A stretch of DNA of 41,753 nucleotides from Gp6-AA40 sp035647075 (GCA_035647075.1 DASROF010000249.1:1-41753); one strand, 5' to 3'; positions 30,666-38,390 are shown, counted from the first letter of the stretch. The notes: a model not told the origin generated them from the letters alone. Numbers and translations are program-made.

Positions 30666-31904
30666 CTACGAAGGCCAGAGCTGACGCGACGCGAGCGCGG
30701 CGCCTTCGACCAGCACCTGCAACTTGGCCCACGCGAGCGACGGATGGATACGGCCACCAAGTCCGCAGTCAGTGCCGGCGATCACGTTCTCACGTCCAAC
30801 AAGCTGCGCGTACTGCATGATTCGATCGGTGACGAGCTCGGGGTGCTCAACGACATTCGTCGCGTGCGAGACGACGCCCGGGATCAGCAGCTTTCCGTCC
30901 GGCAATTTCACGTCGCGCCATACCTTCCACTCGTGCTCGTGACGGACGTTGCCCGCCTCCAGCGAATACGCGCCCGCATGAATCATCAGCAGCAGATCAA
31001 CGATGTCGCGGAGCGGGATGTCGGTGAGATGCGGGCCGTGCCAGCTGCCCCAGCACATGTGATAGCGGACGCGCTCCTCGGGGATCCCCTCGAGCGCGTG
31101 GTTCAGCGCGTCGATGCAGAGCCGCGCGTATGCACGGTATTCCTCGAGCGTGACGGATGGATCCATCGCGTCCCAGTTCTCCGCCATACCGGGGTCGTCG
31201 ATCTGGAGGATGAAGCCGGCGTCGGTGATCGCGCGGTACTCGACGCGCAGTGCGTCAGCGATGGCGAAGAGAAATTCCTCCTGCGTTTTGTAGTAGCGGT
31301 TCTGATCGCGGCCGAAAGTACCGGGCGCGGGTGAGGTCATGAAGGCGTCGCTGGAGGTCCGGCTGAAGCCGGACACGACGTCGGTTGTGAGTGCGGCCCG
31401 CAGGTTGTCGATGTCGGCCTGCATCGCATCGTGACCGCGGTAGGAGACCTTCCCGACGATCGGACGCCCCATCGGCCGGGGGCCACCGGCAAACATCTCG
31501 CGATCGACTTCAGCATAGACGTCAGGAAATGCGTGGCGATCGCGGCGGTTCTTGTGACTTCCCGGTTTGAGCGCATCGTCGGGCGTGGCACCCCTGAAGG
31601 GGTCCCCTACGTCGACGCCGCCGGTGTCTTCGAATCCGGTGAACCGCTCGATCACATAGCTGATCCAGGCGCCGTAATCGAGACGCGCACGCATCGCCTT
31701 CCCGTACTCGCCGTCGTTGATGACATCGATACCGATTTGAGTCTGACGCGCGACGACTTCCTGAACAGCGCTCCGCAACCGGAGCCGGTGAGCGTGGGTC
31801 AGCTCAGGATCGGAAGGGAGCTGGGCGTTGAGCGTGAGGAGATCGTCTGGCCTGGGAAGTGCGCCTGCGTGTGTCGTGAGGATCCGCGATTCGCTGCGGC
31901 GCAA
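30666..31904 (-). CDS. Cobalamin-independent methionine synthase-like enzyme, with repeat insertion
   Basis: A 412-residue protein of the MetE C-terminal-domain family (UROD/MetE-like barrel). Zinc-site landmarks are YHMCWGSWHGPHLTD (His-x-Cys) and the late Cys in IAGTDCGLGGRIHPSLAW; FILQIDDPGMAENWD and DVINDGEYGKAMRARL are family motifs. MetE transfers a methyl group from methyltetrahydrofolate to homocysteine; this shorter group has unknown, probably methyl-transfer, activity. The only usable start is TTG (an in-frame stop lies 4 codons upstream). Near residue 175 the segment DVVSGFSRTS is translated from a family A palindrome, a likely in-frame insertion between ALTT and SDAFMTSPAPG. Confidence 0.88.
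   Translation of the reverse strand: MRRSESRILTTHAGALPRPDDLLTLNAQLPSDPELTHAHRLRLRSAVQEVVARQTQIGIDVINDGEYGKAMRARLDYGAWISYVIERFTGFEDTGGVDVGDPFRGATPDDALKPGSHKNRRDRHAFPDVYAEVDREMFAGGPRPMGRPIVGKVSYRGHDAMQADIDNLRAALTTDVVSGFSRTSSDAFMTSPAPGTFGRDQNRYYKTQEEFLFAIADALRVEYRAITDAGFILQIDDPGMAENWDAMDPSVTLEEYRAYARLCIDALNHALEGIPEERVRYHMCWGSWHGPHLTDIPLRDIVDLLLMIHAGAYSLEAGNVRHEHEWKVWRDVKLPDGKLLIPGVVSHATNVVEHPELVTDRIMQYAQLVGRENVIAGTDCGLGGRIHPSLAWAKLQVLVEGAALASRQLWPS
31357..31374. repeat. Family A palindrome, copy 6, inside a coding region
   Basis: GTCCGGCTGAAGCCGGAC within the MetE-like gene, in frame. Its minus-strand reading is nearly identical to the second copy at 5394 including flanks (GACGTSGTGTCC). Confidence 0.9.
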
Positions 31905-31922
31905 CCCTGTCTACCGGACGAT

Positions 31923-32357
31923 TCAAACGCGGCGGATCTTGAATGTTCCGCTTTGATTTCCACGCTTCCACGTGCCTGTCAGCTGGCGGTTCCCAGCCAC
32001 CGGGTTCTTGAGGGTCCCCTCGAACGTCATCCCATCCACTTCGAAGCGCGCCCTGAACACCGGCGGAGTACCGCTCGTCGACTGCTGACCCTGCGGCGCC
32101 GGCTTGCCCGGGGTGATATCCATCACCACCGACGTGAGCGGCTTCGAGTTCGGGCCGGGATTGATCATGCCGGTGAGGCTCTTCCCGTCCCACTTCATGA
32201 TCACCGTGATATCGGTGGTCTGCTGTCCAGTGGTGTAGTCGCCGTACCACGTGCCCGCGAGCGGATGTCCCTCCTGCGCCGTGGCCCCTCCCGCGATCAA
32301 AACTGCGGCCGCAGCAACGACGAGGCACAGACGCGCGGGCAGATATGAGATTCGCAT
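31923..32357 (-). CDS. Small exported beta-rich protein, lipocalin-like
   Basis: A 144-residue exported protein with a signal peptide (LVVAAAAVLIAGGATA) and a predominantly beta mature part: HPLAGTWYGDYTTGQQTTD, ITVIMKWDGKSLTGMINPG, FRARFEVDGMTFEGTLKN and QLTGTWKRGNQSGTFKIRR. The GTWYG and GTWKRG turns at both ends resemble small lipocalin-like barrels seen in many acidobacterial exported proteins. No family name is assigned. It precedes the MetE-like gene by 18 bp on the same strand and follows a paralog gene, so it may belong to the paralog cluster. Confidence 0.7.
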   Translation of the reverse strand: MRISYLPARLCLVVAAAAVLIAGGATAQEGHPLAGTWYGDYTTGQQTTDITVIMKWDGKSLTGMINPGPNSKPLTSVVMDITPGKPAPQGQQSTSGTPPVFRARFEVDGMTFEGTLKNPVAGNRQLTGTWKRGNQSGTFKIRRV

Positions 32358-32364
32358 GATGTCT

Positions 32365-32391
32365 CGTGACCTTCGCTCTCTTCGCGACCCT
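32365..32391. repeat. Degenerate 9-bp array before a paralog stop codon
   Basis: CGTGACCTT, CGCTCTCTT, CGCGACCCT, close to the CTTCGCGNN unit at 18592. It ends 5 bp before the TAA stop of copy 4. Confidence 0.45.
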
Positions 32392-32396
32392 GGTGC

Positions 32397-33299
32397 TTAC
32401 GGAACGAAGAAGCGCGTGTTGTCCACTTCTTCCTGGCTTCCGACCATCAGCGTGGGTCCCTGGTTGGCCTGCTGGCAGATGTACTCGAAGAGTTCTTCAC
32501 CCGGTCTCCAGCGCAGCGTGAAATCGGTCGTCGTCCACGTCGCCGTGTAGGCACCGGGATCGTCGATCGTCGCCGTGTAGTGCAGCGTATTCATGTCGCT
32601 ACGCGTGAAGCGTTCGGTGAACTTCAACTGTGCGGTGTGCGGCGTGCCACGCGTGTCCATCCAGAACTTCTCGTTCAACCCGCGTGTTTCGACCACGAGC
32701 GTGTCGCCCTCCCAGTGGCCGATGGAATAGCCGTAGTTGGTCGGCGGGATGTTCTCCGGGAACGCGCGGCCATCCAGATAGATGATTCGATAGGAGTTGG
32801 GCCCGCCGTTGTCCATGATGTACATGCGCTGCAGGTCCGGAGCCTCGACGAACTCTGTCCCGTACGGCGTCGAGAATTGTCGCGACACGCCGGACGCCTT
32901 GCACCGCGTGTGCGGCTCGAACTGATCGATCTGGCGGACCTCGTACACCGCGCGCGCCCACGGCTGGAACGGAATCTTGTCGAGCTGACCCTGCGGAAGC
33001 GTCGTCACACCCGCGCCCCAGCCGCCAACCGGCTGCCCCGGCACCGAGCCGAGAATCGGCTTGCCGTCAGCCCGTCGCGGCGTCGGCGGCGCCGGCGCAG
33101 CGGCGCCGCGCCCCTGGCCACGTCCCTGGCCACCGGCGCGTCCCTGTCCGCCTCCCGCTCGACCACGACCTGCGGCCGCGCCCTGTCCCGGTGGCGCGCC
33201 GTCATCGTCCTGTGCAAACGCCCCGGTTACTGCCACCATCAAGGCGAGCGCGACACACGCACACAGCGCCACCGCACGATTCGTCGATTGCGTTTTCAT
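32397..33299 (-). CDS. Exported GDTLVVET-family paralog with Gly/Arg linker (copy 4)
   Basis: A 300-residue exported paralog. Signal peptide ALCACVALALMVAVTGAFA, then a Gly/Arg/Ala-rich linker (AAAGRGRAGGGQGRAGGQGR) like copy 1. The PDLSG motif is lost; instead KPILGSVPGQPVGGWGAG follows. Landmarks are PFQPWARAVYE, first cysteine HTRCKASGVSRQF, YRIIYLDGRAFPENIPP, GHWEGDTLVVETRGLNE, LKFTERFTRSDMN, TIDDPGAYTATWTTTDFTLR and second cysteine FEYICQQANQG. The loss of PDLSG makes it one of the more diverged copies. Confidence 0.8.
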   Translation of the reverse strand: MKTQSTNRAVALCACVALALMVAVTGAFAQDDDGAPPGQGAAAGRGRAGGGQGRAGGQGRGQGRGAAAPAPPTPRRADGKPILGSVPGQPVGGWGAGVTTLPQGQLDKIPFQPWARAVYEVRQIDQFEPHTRCKASGVSRQFSTPYGTEFVEAPDLQRMYIMDNGGPNSYRIIYLDGRAFPENIPPTNYGYSIGHWEGDTLVVETRGLNEKFWMDTRGTPHTAQLKFTERFTRSDMNTLHYTATIDDPGAYTATWTTTDFTLRWRPGEELFEYICQQANQGPTLMVGSQEEVDNTRFFVP

Positions 33300-33326
33300 C
33301 GCAGAGGCTCCAACGGAGACCGATTG

Positions 33327-33344
33327 GTCCGGCTGAAGCCGGAC
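33327..33344. repeat. Family A palindrome, copy 7
   Basis: GTCCGGCTGAAGCCGGAC followed by ACTACGA in the 58-bp gap between copies 4 and 5 of the paralog family; identical core to the copy at 31357. Confidence 0.85.
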
Positions 33345-33357
33345 ACTACGATTGGTT

Positions 33358-34500
33358 TCACGGCCGGTTGTCCATGCAGAGGAAGTATGGCGTCTCCTCG
33401 CCGGGCACCCAGTTCAAGTTCCACGTACTCTTCCACTGGCGCGTATACGCGCCAGGATCGTCAATCGTCACCTCGTACCGCATCGTCCCCATATCGGTGC
33501 GTGTGAACCGTTCGACGAGGTGCAGCAGATCGGTATGCGGGAGCCCGCCGTTGTCGAACCAGAACTCGTCGTTGAACGAGCGCGTGTCGACGACGAACGT
33601 GTCGCCGTCCCAGCGGCCGACGGCCTGACCGTAGAACAGCGGATTGTCGTCGTTGCCGCCAATCTGCCCGAGCTGTTTGCGGCCGTCGGTGTAGATGATG
33701 CGCCGGTTGCGGTTACCGCTGGCCATCAGGACGAAGACGCGTTTGAAGTCCGGCTGCTCGACGAACTGGAATCCGTATGGCTGCTGAAACTGACGCGGCC
33801 CACCGGGAGGCTTGCACCCCAACAACATCGGATCGTGCTGCAGGTAGGCTCGCTGTCGCTCCCGATACAGACTGAGCGCCCACGGCTGCATCGGCGCCAC
33901 CTTCGGCGCGTCCGCAATGTTGTTCAGCAGGCCATAGCGATCCATGGTGACGTTGACGCCGTCTTCGACAAGACCGCCGCGCGTCGGATATCCCCAGTAC
34001 CCCGTCTGACCTGGCGGCGGACCAAGTCGGGGCTGGCCCGACGGCCACCGTGGTGCGGGTCCTGTGGCCGTCGCGCGCGGCTTCGGCGTGCCGTTTGTGC
34101 CGACGTAGACAGGTTTGTTCGTGGAGGTCATCACCACGGACTTACCCCAGATCTGTTTGCTGCCGTCACGTGCGACGTTTCCTTCGACACGAATCGCCTC
34201 GCCAACCGGCAACGACGCCTGGCTCCAGCCATTCGCCGTGAGCTCGAGCGGACCGTCCACTTCGACGGCCCACAGCGTCGGCAGCGGCTGGCTGTCTCGA
34301 CTTGATGACGGGACCTTCATCAGGATGTGCACGTAGGGATTGGCCCAATCGATCTGCGTCACCGTTCCTGTCAACGTCAGCGACTTCGTCAGATCGAACT
34401 TGGCGGCAGGTGTGTGCTGGGCGTGCAGAGACGCGGCGCCGATCCCGAGCATCAGGCCGGCGCCAGCGACAGCGATCCATCTCCTCATGCTGAACATCAT
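33358..34500 (-). CDS. DUF6152-GDTLVVET fusion protein (copy 5)
   Basis: A 380-residue exported protein joining both module types. After a signal peptide (IAVAGAGLMLGIGAASLHA) residues ~27-130 are a DUF6152 domain: FDLTKSLTLTGTVTQIDWAN, NPYVHILMKVP and VEGNVARDGSKQIWGKSVVM. Residues ~160-380 are the paralog domain: GYWGYPTRGGL, first cysteine MLLGCKPPGGPRQF, RRIIYTDGRKQLGQ, VGRWDGDTFVVDTRSF, LVERFTRTDMG, TIDDPGAYTRQWKSTWNLNW and second cysteine YFLCMDN. Its start overlaps the stop of the upstream fusion gene (ATGA), so both fusions are co-translated. Confidence 0.82.
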   Translation of the reverse strand: MMFSMRRWIAVAGAGLMLGIGAASLHAQHTPAAKFDLTKSLTLTGTVTQIDWANPYVHILMKVPSSSRDSQPLPTLWAVEVDGPLELTANGWSQASLPVGEAIRVEGNVARDGSKQIWGKSVVMTSTNKPVYVGTNGTPKPRATATGPAPRWPSGQPRLGPPPGQTGYWGYPTRGGLVEDGVNVTMDRYGLLNNIADAPKVAPMQPWALSLYRERQRAYLQHDPMLLGCKPPGGPRQFQQPYGFQFVEQPDFKRVFVLMASGNRNRRIIYTDGRKQLGQIGGNDDNPLFYGQAVGRWDGDTFVVDTRSFNDEFWFDNGGLPHTDLLHLVERFTRTDMGTMRYEVTIDDPGAYTRQWKSTWNLNWVPGEETPYFLCMDNRP

Positions 34501-35726
34501 TTCTTCGCCGTCGCCTTAGAGTAATCCACGAACTGCTGTTCCTTGCACTTGTCCTCGGTGTACTCGGCATCCGCAGGCAGCACCGGTACTTCGTTCGTCG
34601 AAGACGCCTTACCCACGAGGTAGTCCGGATCCTCGAGCTCCCACGTCCGCGACAGCTGCCAGGTCTTCGGATCGAGCGTGAACTTTTCGATAACGTGCAG
34701 CTTCTCTCCGTGCTTGATCGGGAAGCTCAGATAGCCCGGCAGGAAGCCGACCGTGTCCACCACCAGTGTGTCGCCGTCCCAACGGCCAATCGAGTGTCCG
34801 GCGCGGGTCAGCTTCACGTTCAGCGGATGCTGCTTCATATTCATGAAGACCGTACGCTTCAGATTGAGCTGACCGTACTGGATGACGATGTTGTCCTTGT
34901 TCTGCGTGATGCGATTGACTGGACCATCGAACGTCCAGTCGAAGAGGATGCTGGTCGTCTCGCACTTGAAGCGGGGGTTGTCGGCCTGATTGTTCGTCGC
35001 GGCAGCTTCCTTCTCGCCGCGTTCGGTGACCGTCGTGCCGCTATAGGCGCGCGGCCCGCCCGCGCCGCGGCCGCGACCGGCCCCGGGTGCGCCACCACCT
35101 CGAGGCGCAGCACCCGGCGCTCCGCCGCCACCGGCGCGCGCCTGGCGCCCGGCTGCGGCCGCAGCCGGATCCTGAGGAATCCTGCTGAGCGGCACGAGGC
35201 CGCCACCAACGCCGCGCGGATCCGCCATGACAACCTGCTCGGGTGCCCAGTCGCCCGTAATGTTCGGCTCACCGCTCGGCCGGCGCGCGGGACGCTCGAC
35301 CTTCACTTCCTTGACCGCGCCGCGAACCTCTTTGACGCCGGTGCCCGCCTTCACATACTGGCCGTAACGATCCATCCGCGTGCCGTTGGCGAACATGATG
35401 GTCTGGAGGTAACAGGACGCGATGTCCGCGCGATCGGGAGACGCGGTGATGTCCATCTTCTCGCCGATCTTGAACAGCTCGGGTGACCAGCCGGAGCGAC
35501 GGAGCACGTGCGCTGAGCGCATCTCGCAGCGATGCTTCTGCACCTTGCCGTCCGGTTCCGTGGTCTCGAAATAGAGCCAGCCGTGCGGGTTCAGGAACTC
35601 AAGCTTCGTCAGCTTGGCGTTCGGGAACGACACGGTCTTGCTCAGGTCGAACGTGCCGGAACCGTGATGGGCGAATGCGGGCGTCGCGATGGCGACGGCT
35701 GCGGCAAACAACAAGGTCGCGCGCAT
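34497..35726 (-). CDS. DUF6152-GDTLVVET fusion protein, diverged (copy 6)
   Basis: A 409-residue exported protein. A signal peptide (MRATLLFAAAVAIATPAFA) ends at AHHGSGTFDLSKTV, the DUF6152 mature start. DUF6152 landmarks are FLNPHGWLYFETTEPDGKV and LKIGEKMDITASPDRAD. A Gly/Pro/Ala-rich linker (PGAAPRGGGAPGAGRGRGAG) leads to the paralog domain, which is the most diverged: EPNITGDWAPEQVV precedes the linker, first cysteine NPRFKCETTSILFD, GHSIGRWDGDTLVVDTVGFL, VIEKFTLDPKTW and last cysteine YTEDKCKEQQFVDYS. AGGAG 7 bp upstream fixes the start. It is the first gene of the coupled pair. Confidence 0.8.
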   Translation of the reverse strand: MRATLLFAAAVAIATPAFAHHGSGTFDLSKTVSFPNAKLTKLEFLNPHGWLYFETTEPDGKVQKHRCEMRSAHVLRRSGWSPELFKIGEKMDITASPDRADIASCYLQTIMFANGTRMDRYGQYVKAGTGVKEVRGAVKEVKVERPARRPSGEPNITGDWAPEQVVMADPRGVGGGLVPLSRIPQDPAAAAAGRQARAGGGGAPGAAPRGGGAPGAGRGRGAGGPRAYSGTTVTERGEKEAAATNNQADNPRFKCETTSILFDWTFDGPVNRITQNKDNIVIQYGQLNLKRTVFMNMKQHPLNVKLTRAGHSIGRWDGDTLVVDTVGFLPGYLSFPIKHGEKLHVIEKFTLDPKTWQLSRTWELEDPDYLVGKASSTNEVPVLPADAEYTEDKCKEQQFVDYSKATAKK

Positions 35727-35786
35727 GTCTTTTCTCCTGGTGCTCAGCACCCTGACGGGGTCATACGATACCTTACGAGCGCCGCC

Positions 35787-36578
35787 CTATCGATCTTTAC
35801 GGCTCGCCCACTTTTCGTTGTCGCACTGATGTTCCAGCAGCTCGGTATCCGGCAGCAGGTTGAACCGGATGGTAGTCGACCAGGGCCGGGTGAACGCCTT
35901 CGGATCGTCGAACAAAAACTGGATTTCCATATGGCCGAAATCCGTCCGGCGCAGGCGCTCTGTCGTGCGCAGCGCCTCAGTGTGCGGCGTGCCGCTGGCA
36001 TCAAGCCAGGACCGGTCGTTGAAGCCCGCCGTCTCAATCACGAAGGTATCCCCGTCCCATCGCCCGATCGAGTAGCCGAGCCAGGCCGGCTGGGGATCCA
36101 CCGGCAGCGCGCGTCCGTCCGTGAACACCTGCCGCCAGTTGTTGAATTCCTCGTAGAGGACGATCGTCATGCCCGGGGTCTGCACGATCTTGAACGGCAG
36201 CGTCCGCGTGAGCATCGCGTCCGGGATGCCGTGCGGCAGGCAGCGTTCCGTCGGCGCGCCCACCCCCAGCGCCTTCGCGCGCTCGTCATGCAGCTTCTTC
36301 GCCCAGGGCTGGAACGGCGCGCCGCCCGGGATGTCCGCGTCGATGTTGTAGACGTATTTGGACCGGACGCGTCCGTCGGTCTCCATCACGCGGTCGCCGA
36401 CGACCTCCCAGATGCCCGAGAGGTCCGGTTTGCCGTTGGCGCGGGGCGCGGGCGCGGCAAGATTCGGCTTGCCGTTCGACAACCGCGGGATCCCCGGCGT
36501 CTTGTGATCGAGCCACTGCGCCCCAATCGCCACGGACGCAAGGAGCATCACGACGACGTACGCCACCACGGGCCGCAT
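35787..36578 (-). CDS. Exported GDTLVVET-family paralog (copy 7)
   Basis: A 263-residue exported paralog, compact and close to the family consensus. Signal peptide MRPVVAYVVVMLLASVAIGA, then GIPRLSNGKPNLAAPAP, KPDLSGIWEVVGDRVM, PFQPWAKKLHDERAK, first cysteine TERCLPHGIPDAM, QTPGMTIVLYEEFNNWRQVF, TDGRALPVDPQPAWLG, GRWDGDTFVIETAGFND, RTTERLRRTDFGHME, FDDPKAFTRPWSTTIRFNL and last cysteine LEHQCDNEK. Its closest relatives in the window are copies 2 and 8. It is divergent from copy 8 across 58 bp, which holds a TAAAAT -10-like box at 36605. Confidence 0.85.
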   Translation of the reverse strand: MRPVVAYVVVMLLASVAIGAQWLDHKTPGIPRLSNGKPNLAAPAPRANGKPDLSGIWEVVGDRVMETDGRVRSKYVYNIDADIPGGAPFQPWAKKLHDERAKALGVGAPTERCLPHGIPDAMLTRTLPFKIVQTPGMTIVLYEEFNNWRQVFTDGRALPVDPQPAWLGYSIGRWDGDTFVIETAGFNDRSWLDASGTPHTEALRTTERLRRTDFGHMEIQFLFDDPKAFTRPWSTTIRFNLLPDTELLEHQCDNEKWASRKDR

Positions 36579-36636
36579 GTGGCAGAGTCTAAGCCACGAA
36601 GGTGTAAAATTCGCGACTCATTACCCGGAGGCTTTG

Positions 36637-37449
36637 ATGGCGGGAAGAACAGGGAAAATCGCGCGTCTCGCGCTCGCCTGGGCGGCGGTCGCCTGGGTCG
36701 GTGCGTCGAGCGTGGACGCGCAGTGGCCGTCGTATCCATGGAAGAACGTGCCGCGCACGAAGGACGGCAAGATCGACATGAACGCCCCGCCACCGAAAGC
36801 ACCCGACGGTCATCCCGACCTGTCGGGCCTCTGGATGCCTGGCGCCACCATCCGCGATCAGGTGAGATGGCTCCTCAACTTCGCCGACGGCATGAAACCC
36901 GAAGAGATTCCTCTTCAGCCATGGGCGCGTGAGCTCTATAACGAGCGGATCGCCAACAACGGGAAGGACCATCCCGGCGTTCGCTGCTGGCCTTCCGGGA
37001 TTCCCGAAAAGCTCACCATTCCCGACGGCCTGAAACTCGTTCAGACGCCGGACGTGATGATCTTTCTCCATGAGTCGCGCACGATTTACCGGCAGGTTTT
37101 CACCGACGGCCGCAAGCTGCCCACCGCGGAGCAGGCGCAGCCGATGTGGATGGGCTACTCCGTCGGCCACTGGGAGGGCGATACGTTCGTCGCCGAAACC
37201 GTACTGCAGAACGGCAGGACCTGGCTCGACATGCGTGGGCTTCCCGGCACAGAAGCCATGAAAGTGACCGAACGGTACACGCGCCCGACGACGGGCCGGA
37301 TGAACATCAAGGTGACGATCGACGACCCGAAGGCGTATACGAGACCCTGGGACCAGAACATGGTTTGGCGGCTCGAGCCGGACTCGGACCTCATCGAAAG
37401 CATCTGCGAAGAAAACAACCGGGACCCGGTGCACATGGTAGGAAAGTAG
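36637..37449 (+). CDS. Exported GDTLVVET-family paralog (copy 8), operon with MBL-fold hydrolase
   Basis: A 270-residue exported paralog. The start at 36637 follows GGAGG by 5 bp and gives an export signal (ARLALAWAAVAWVGASSVDA). Landmarks are HPDLSGLWMPGATIR, PLQPWARELYNERIANNGKD, first cysteine GVRCWPSGIPEKL, QTPDVMIFLHESRTIYRQVF, TDGRKLPTAEQAQP, VGHWEGDTFVAETVLQN, KVTERYTRPTTGRM, TIDDPKAYTRPWDQNMVW and last cysteine LIESICEENN. The MBL-fold gene starts 11 bp downstream with its own AGGAGA site, so the two are almost certainly one operon. Confidence 0.85.
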   Translation: MAGRTGKIARLALAWAAVAWVGASSVDAQWPSYPWKNVPRTKDGKIDMNAPPPKAPDGHPDLSGLWMPGATIRDQVRWLLNFADGMKPEEIPLQPWARELYNERIANNGKDHPGVRCWPSGIPEKLTIPDGLKLVQTPDVMIFLHESRTIYRQVFTDGRKLPTAEQAQPMWMGYSVGHWEGDTFVAETVLQNGRTWLDMRGLPGTEAMKVTERYTRPTTGRMNIKVTIDDPKAYTRPWDQNMVWRLEPDSDLIESICEENNRDPVHMVGK

Positions 37450-37460
37450 AGGAGAGACTG

Positions 37461-38378
37461 ATGCCGTATTTGAGTCGTCGTGACTTCGTCGTGCTGTCGT
37501 CCCTGGGATTTGTCGGAGCGCTGGGCAACCGACTCGTGTTCGCACAGGCTCCGGCTGGCGCAGCGCAGCCGCCGACCGTGCCGGAGTTCAAGGACGTCCG
37601 CCGCAACGTCGGCACCTTCACCGCCCGCGGCGGGACGATCGGCTACCTCGTCACCCCCGACGCCGTCGTCGTCATCGACAGTCAGTTCGCCGATACGGCG
37701 CCGATGTTCCTGAACGGGATGAAGCCGAAGACGTCGCGGAAGATCGACCTGCTGATCAACTCACACCACCATCCGGACCACACCGGCGGCAACAAGGTGA
37801 TGCAGCCGAACGTCGGCAAGATCGTCGCGCACGCGAACGTTCCCGGCCTGCAGAAGAAGCAGGCGGCGCAGGCGAAGACCGAAGACAACCAGGCATACGC
37901 CGACACGACGTTCGACAAAGACTGGAAGATCAAGGTCGGCAAGGAGACCGTGTCGGCCCGCTATTACGGTGCGGCGCATACCAGCGGCGACATCGCGATC
38001 CTGTTCGAGAACGCCAACGTGGTCCACGTGGGCGACCTGATGTCGTTCCAGCGAAATCCGCGCGCCGATCGGCCGGCGGGCGCATCCGTCCCGAACTGGA
38101 TTCCGGTGCTCGAGCGGATCGTCAAGGATCACAGCAACGACACGGTCTATATCTGGGGGCACTCGAAGGTCGGCGAGCGCGTCACCGGATCGGGCAAGGA
38201 CCTGCTCGAGCTGCGCGACTACTTCACGGCGCTCGTGGATTTCGCGAAGAAGCAGATCGCCGCCGGGAAGTCGCAGGAAGAAATCCTCAAGACCGCGGCG
38301 ATCCCCGGCTGGGAGCGCTACGAAGGCACGCCGACCGCGCTCGAGGCGGCATATCTCGAATTGAGCGGCAAGGGCTAA
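37461..38378 (+). CDS. Tat-exported MBL-fold metallohydrolase
   Basis: A 305-residue metallo-beta-lactamase-fold hydrolase with a twin-arginine signal (SRRDFVVLSSLGFVGALG, cleavage near LVFAQA). Metal-ligand motifs are LLINSHHHPDHTGGNKV (HxHxDH), GAAHTSGDIAILFE (His) and VHVGDLMSFQ (Asp); a final His is probably in YIWGHSKVG. The fold hydrolyses a wide range of esters, thioesters and lactams; the best-known Tat-exported relatives sit near quinoprotein dehydrogenases. It is in an operon with copy 8, the most direct enzymatic context for the paralog family. The gene ends 12 bp before a strong palindrome. Confidence 0.9.
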   Translation: MPYLSRRDFVVLSSLGFVGALGNRLVFAQAPAGAAQPPTVPEFKDVRRNVGTFTARGGTIGYLVTPDAVVVIDSQFADTAPMFLNGMKPKTSRKIDLLINSHHHPDHTGGNKVMQPNVGKIVAHANVPGLQKKQAAQAKTEDNQAYADTTFDKDWKIKVGKETVSARYYGAAHTSGDIAILFENANVVHVGDLMSFQRNPRADRPAGASVPNWIPVLERIVKDHSNDTVYIWGHSKVGERVTGSGKDLLELRDYFTALVDFAKKQIAAGKSQEEILKTAAIPGWERYEGTPTALEAAYLELSGKG

Positions 38379-38390
38379 TCCGCACACTGG

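Noticed and set aside
35532..36932. A 466-codon plus-strand frame across paralog copies 6 to 8
   Set aside because: It runs antisense through two genes and into a third in another frame; no motif or signal peptide is present.
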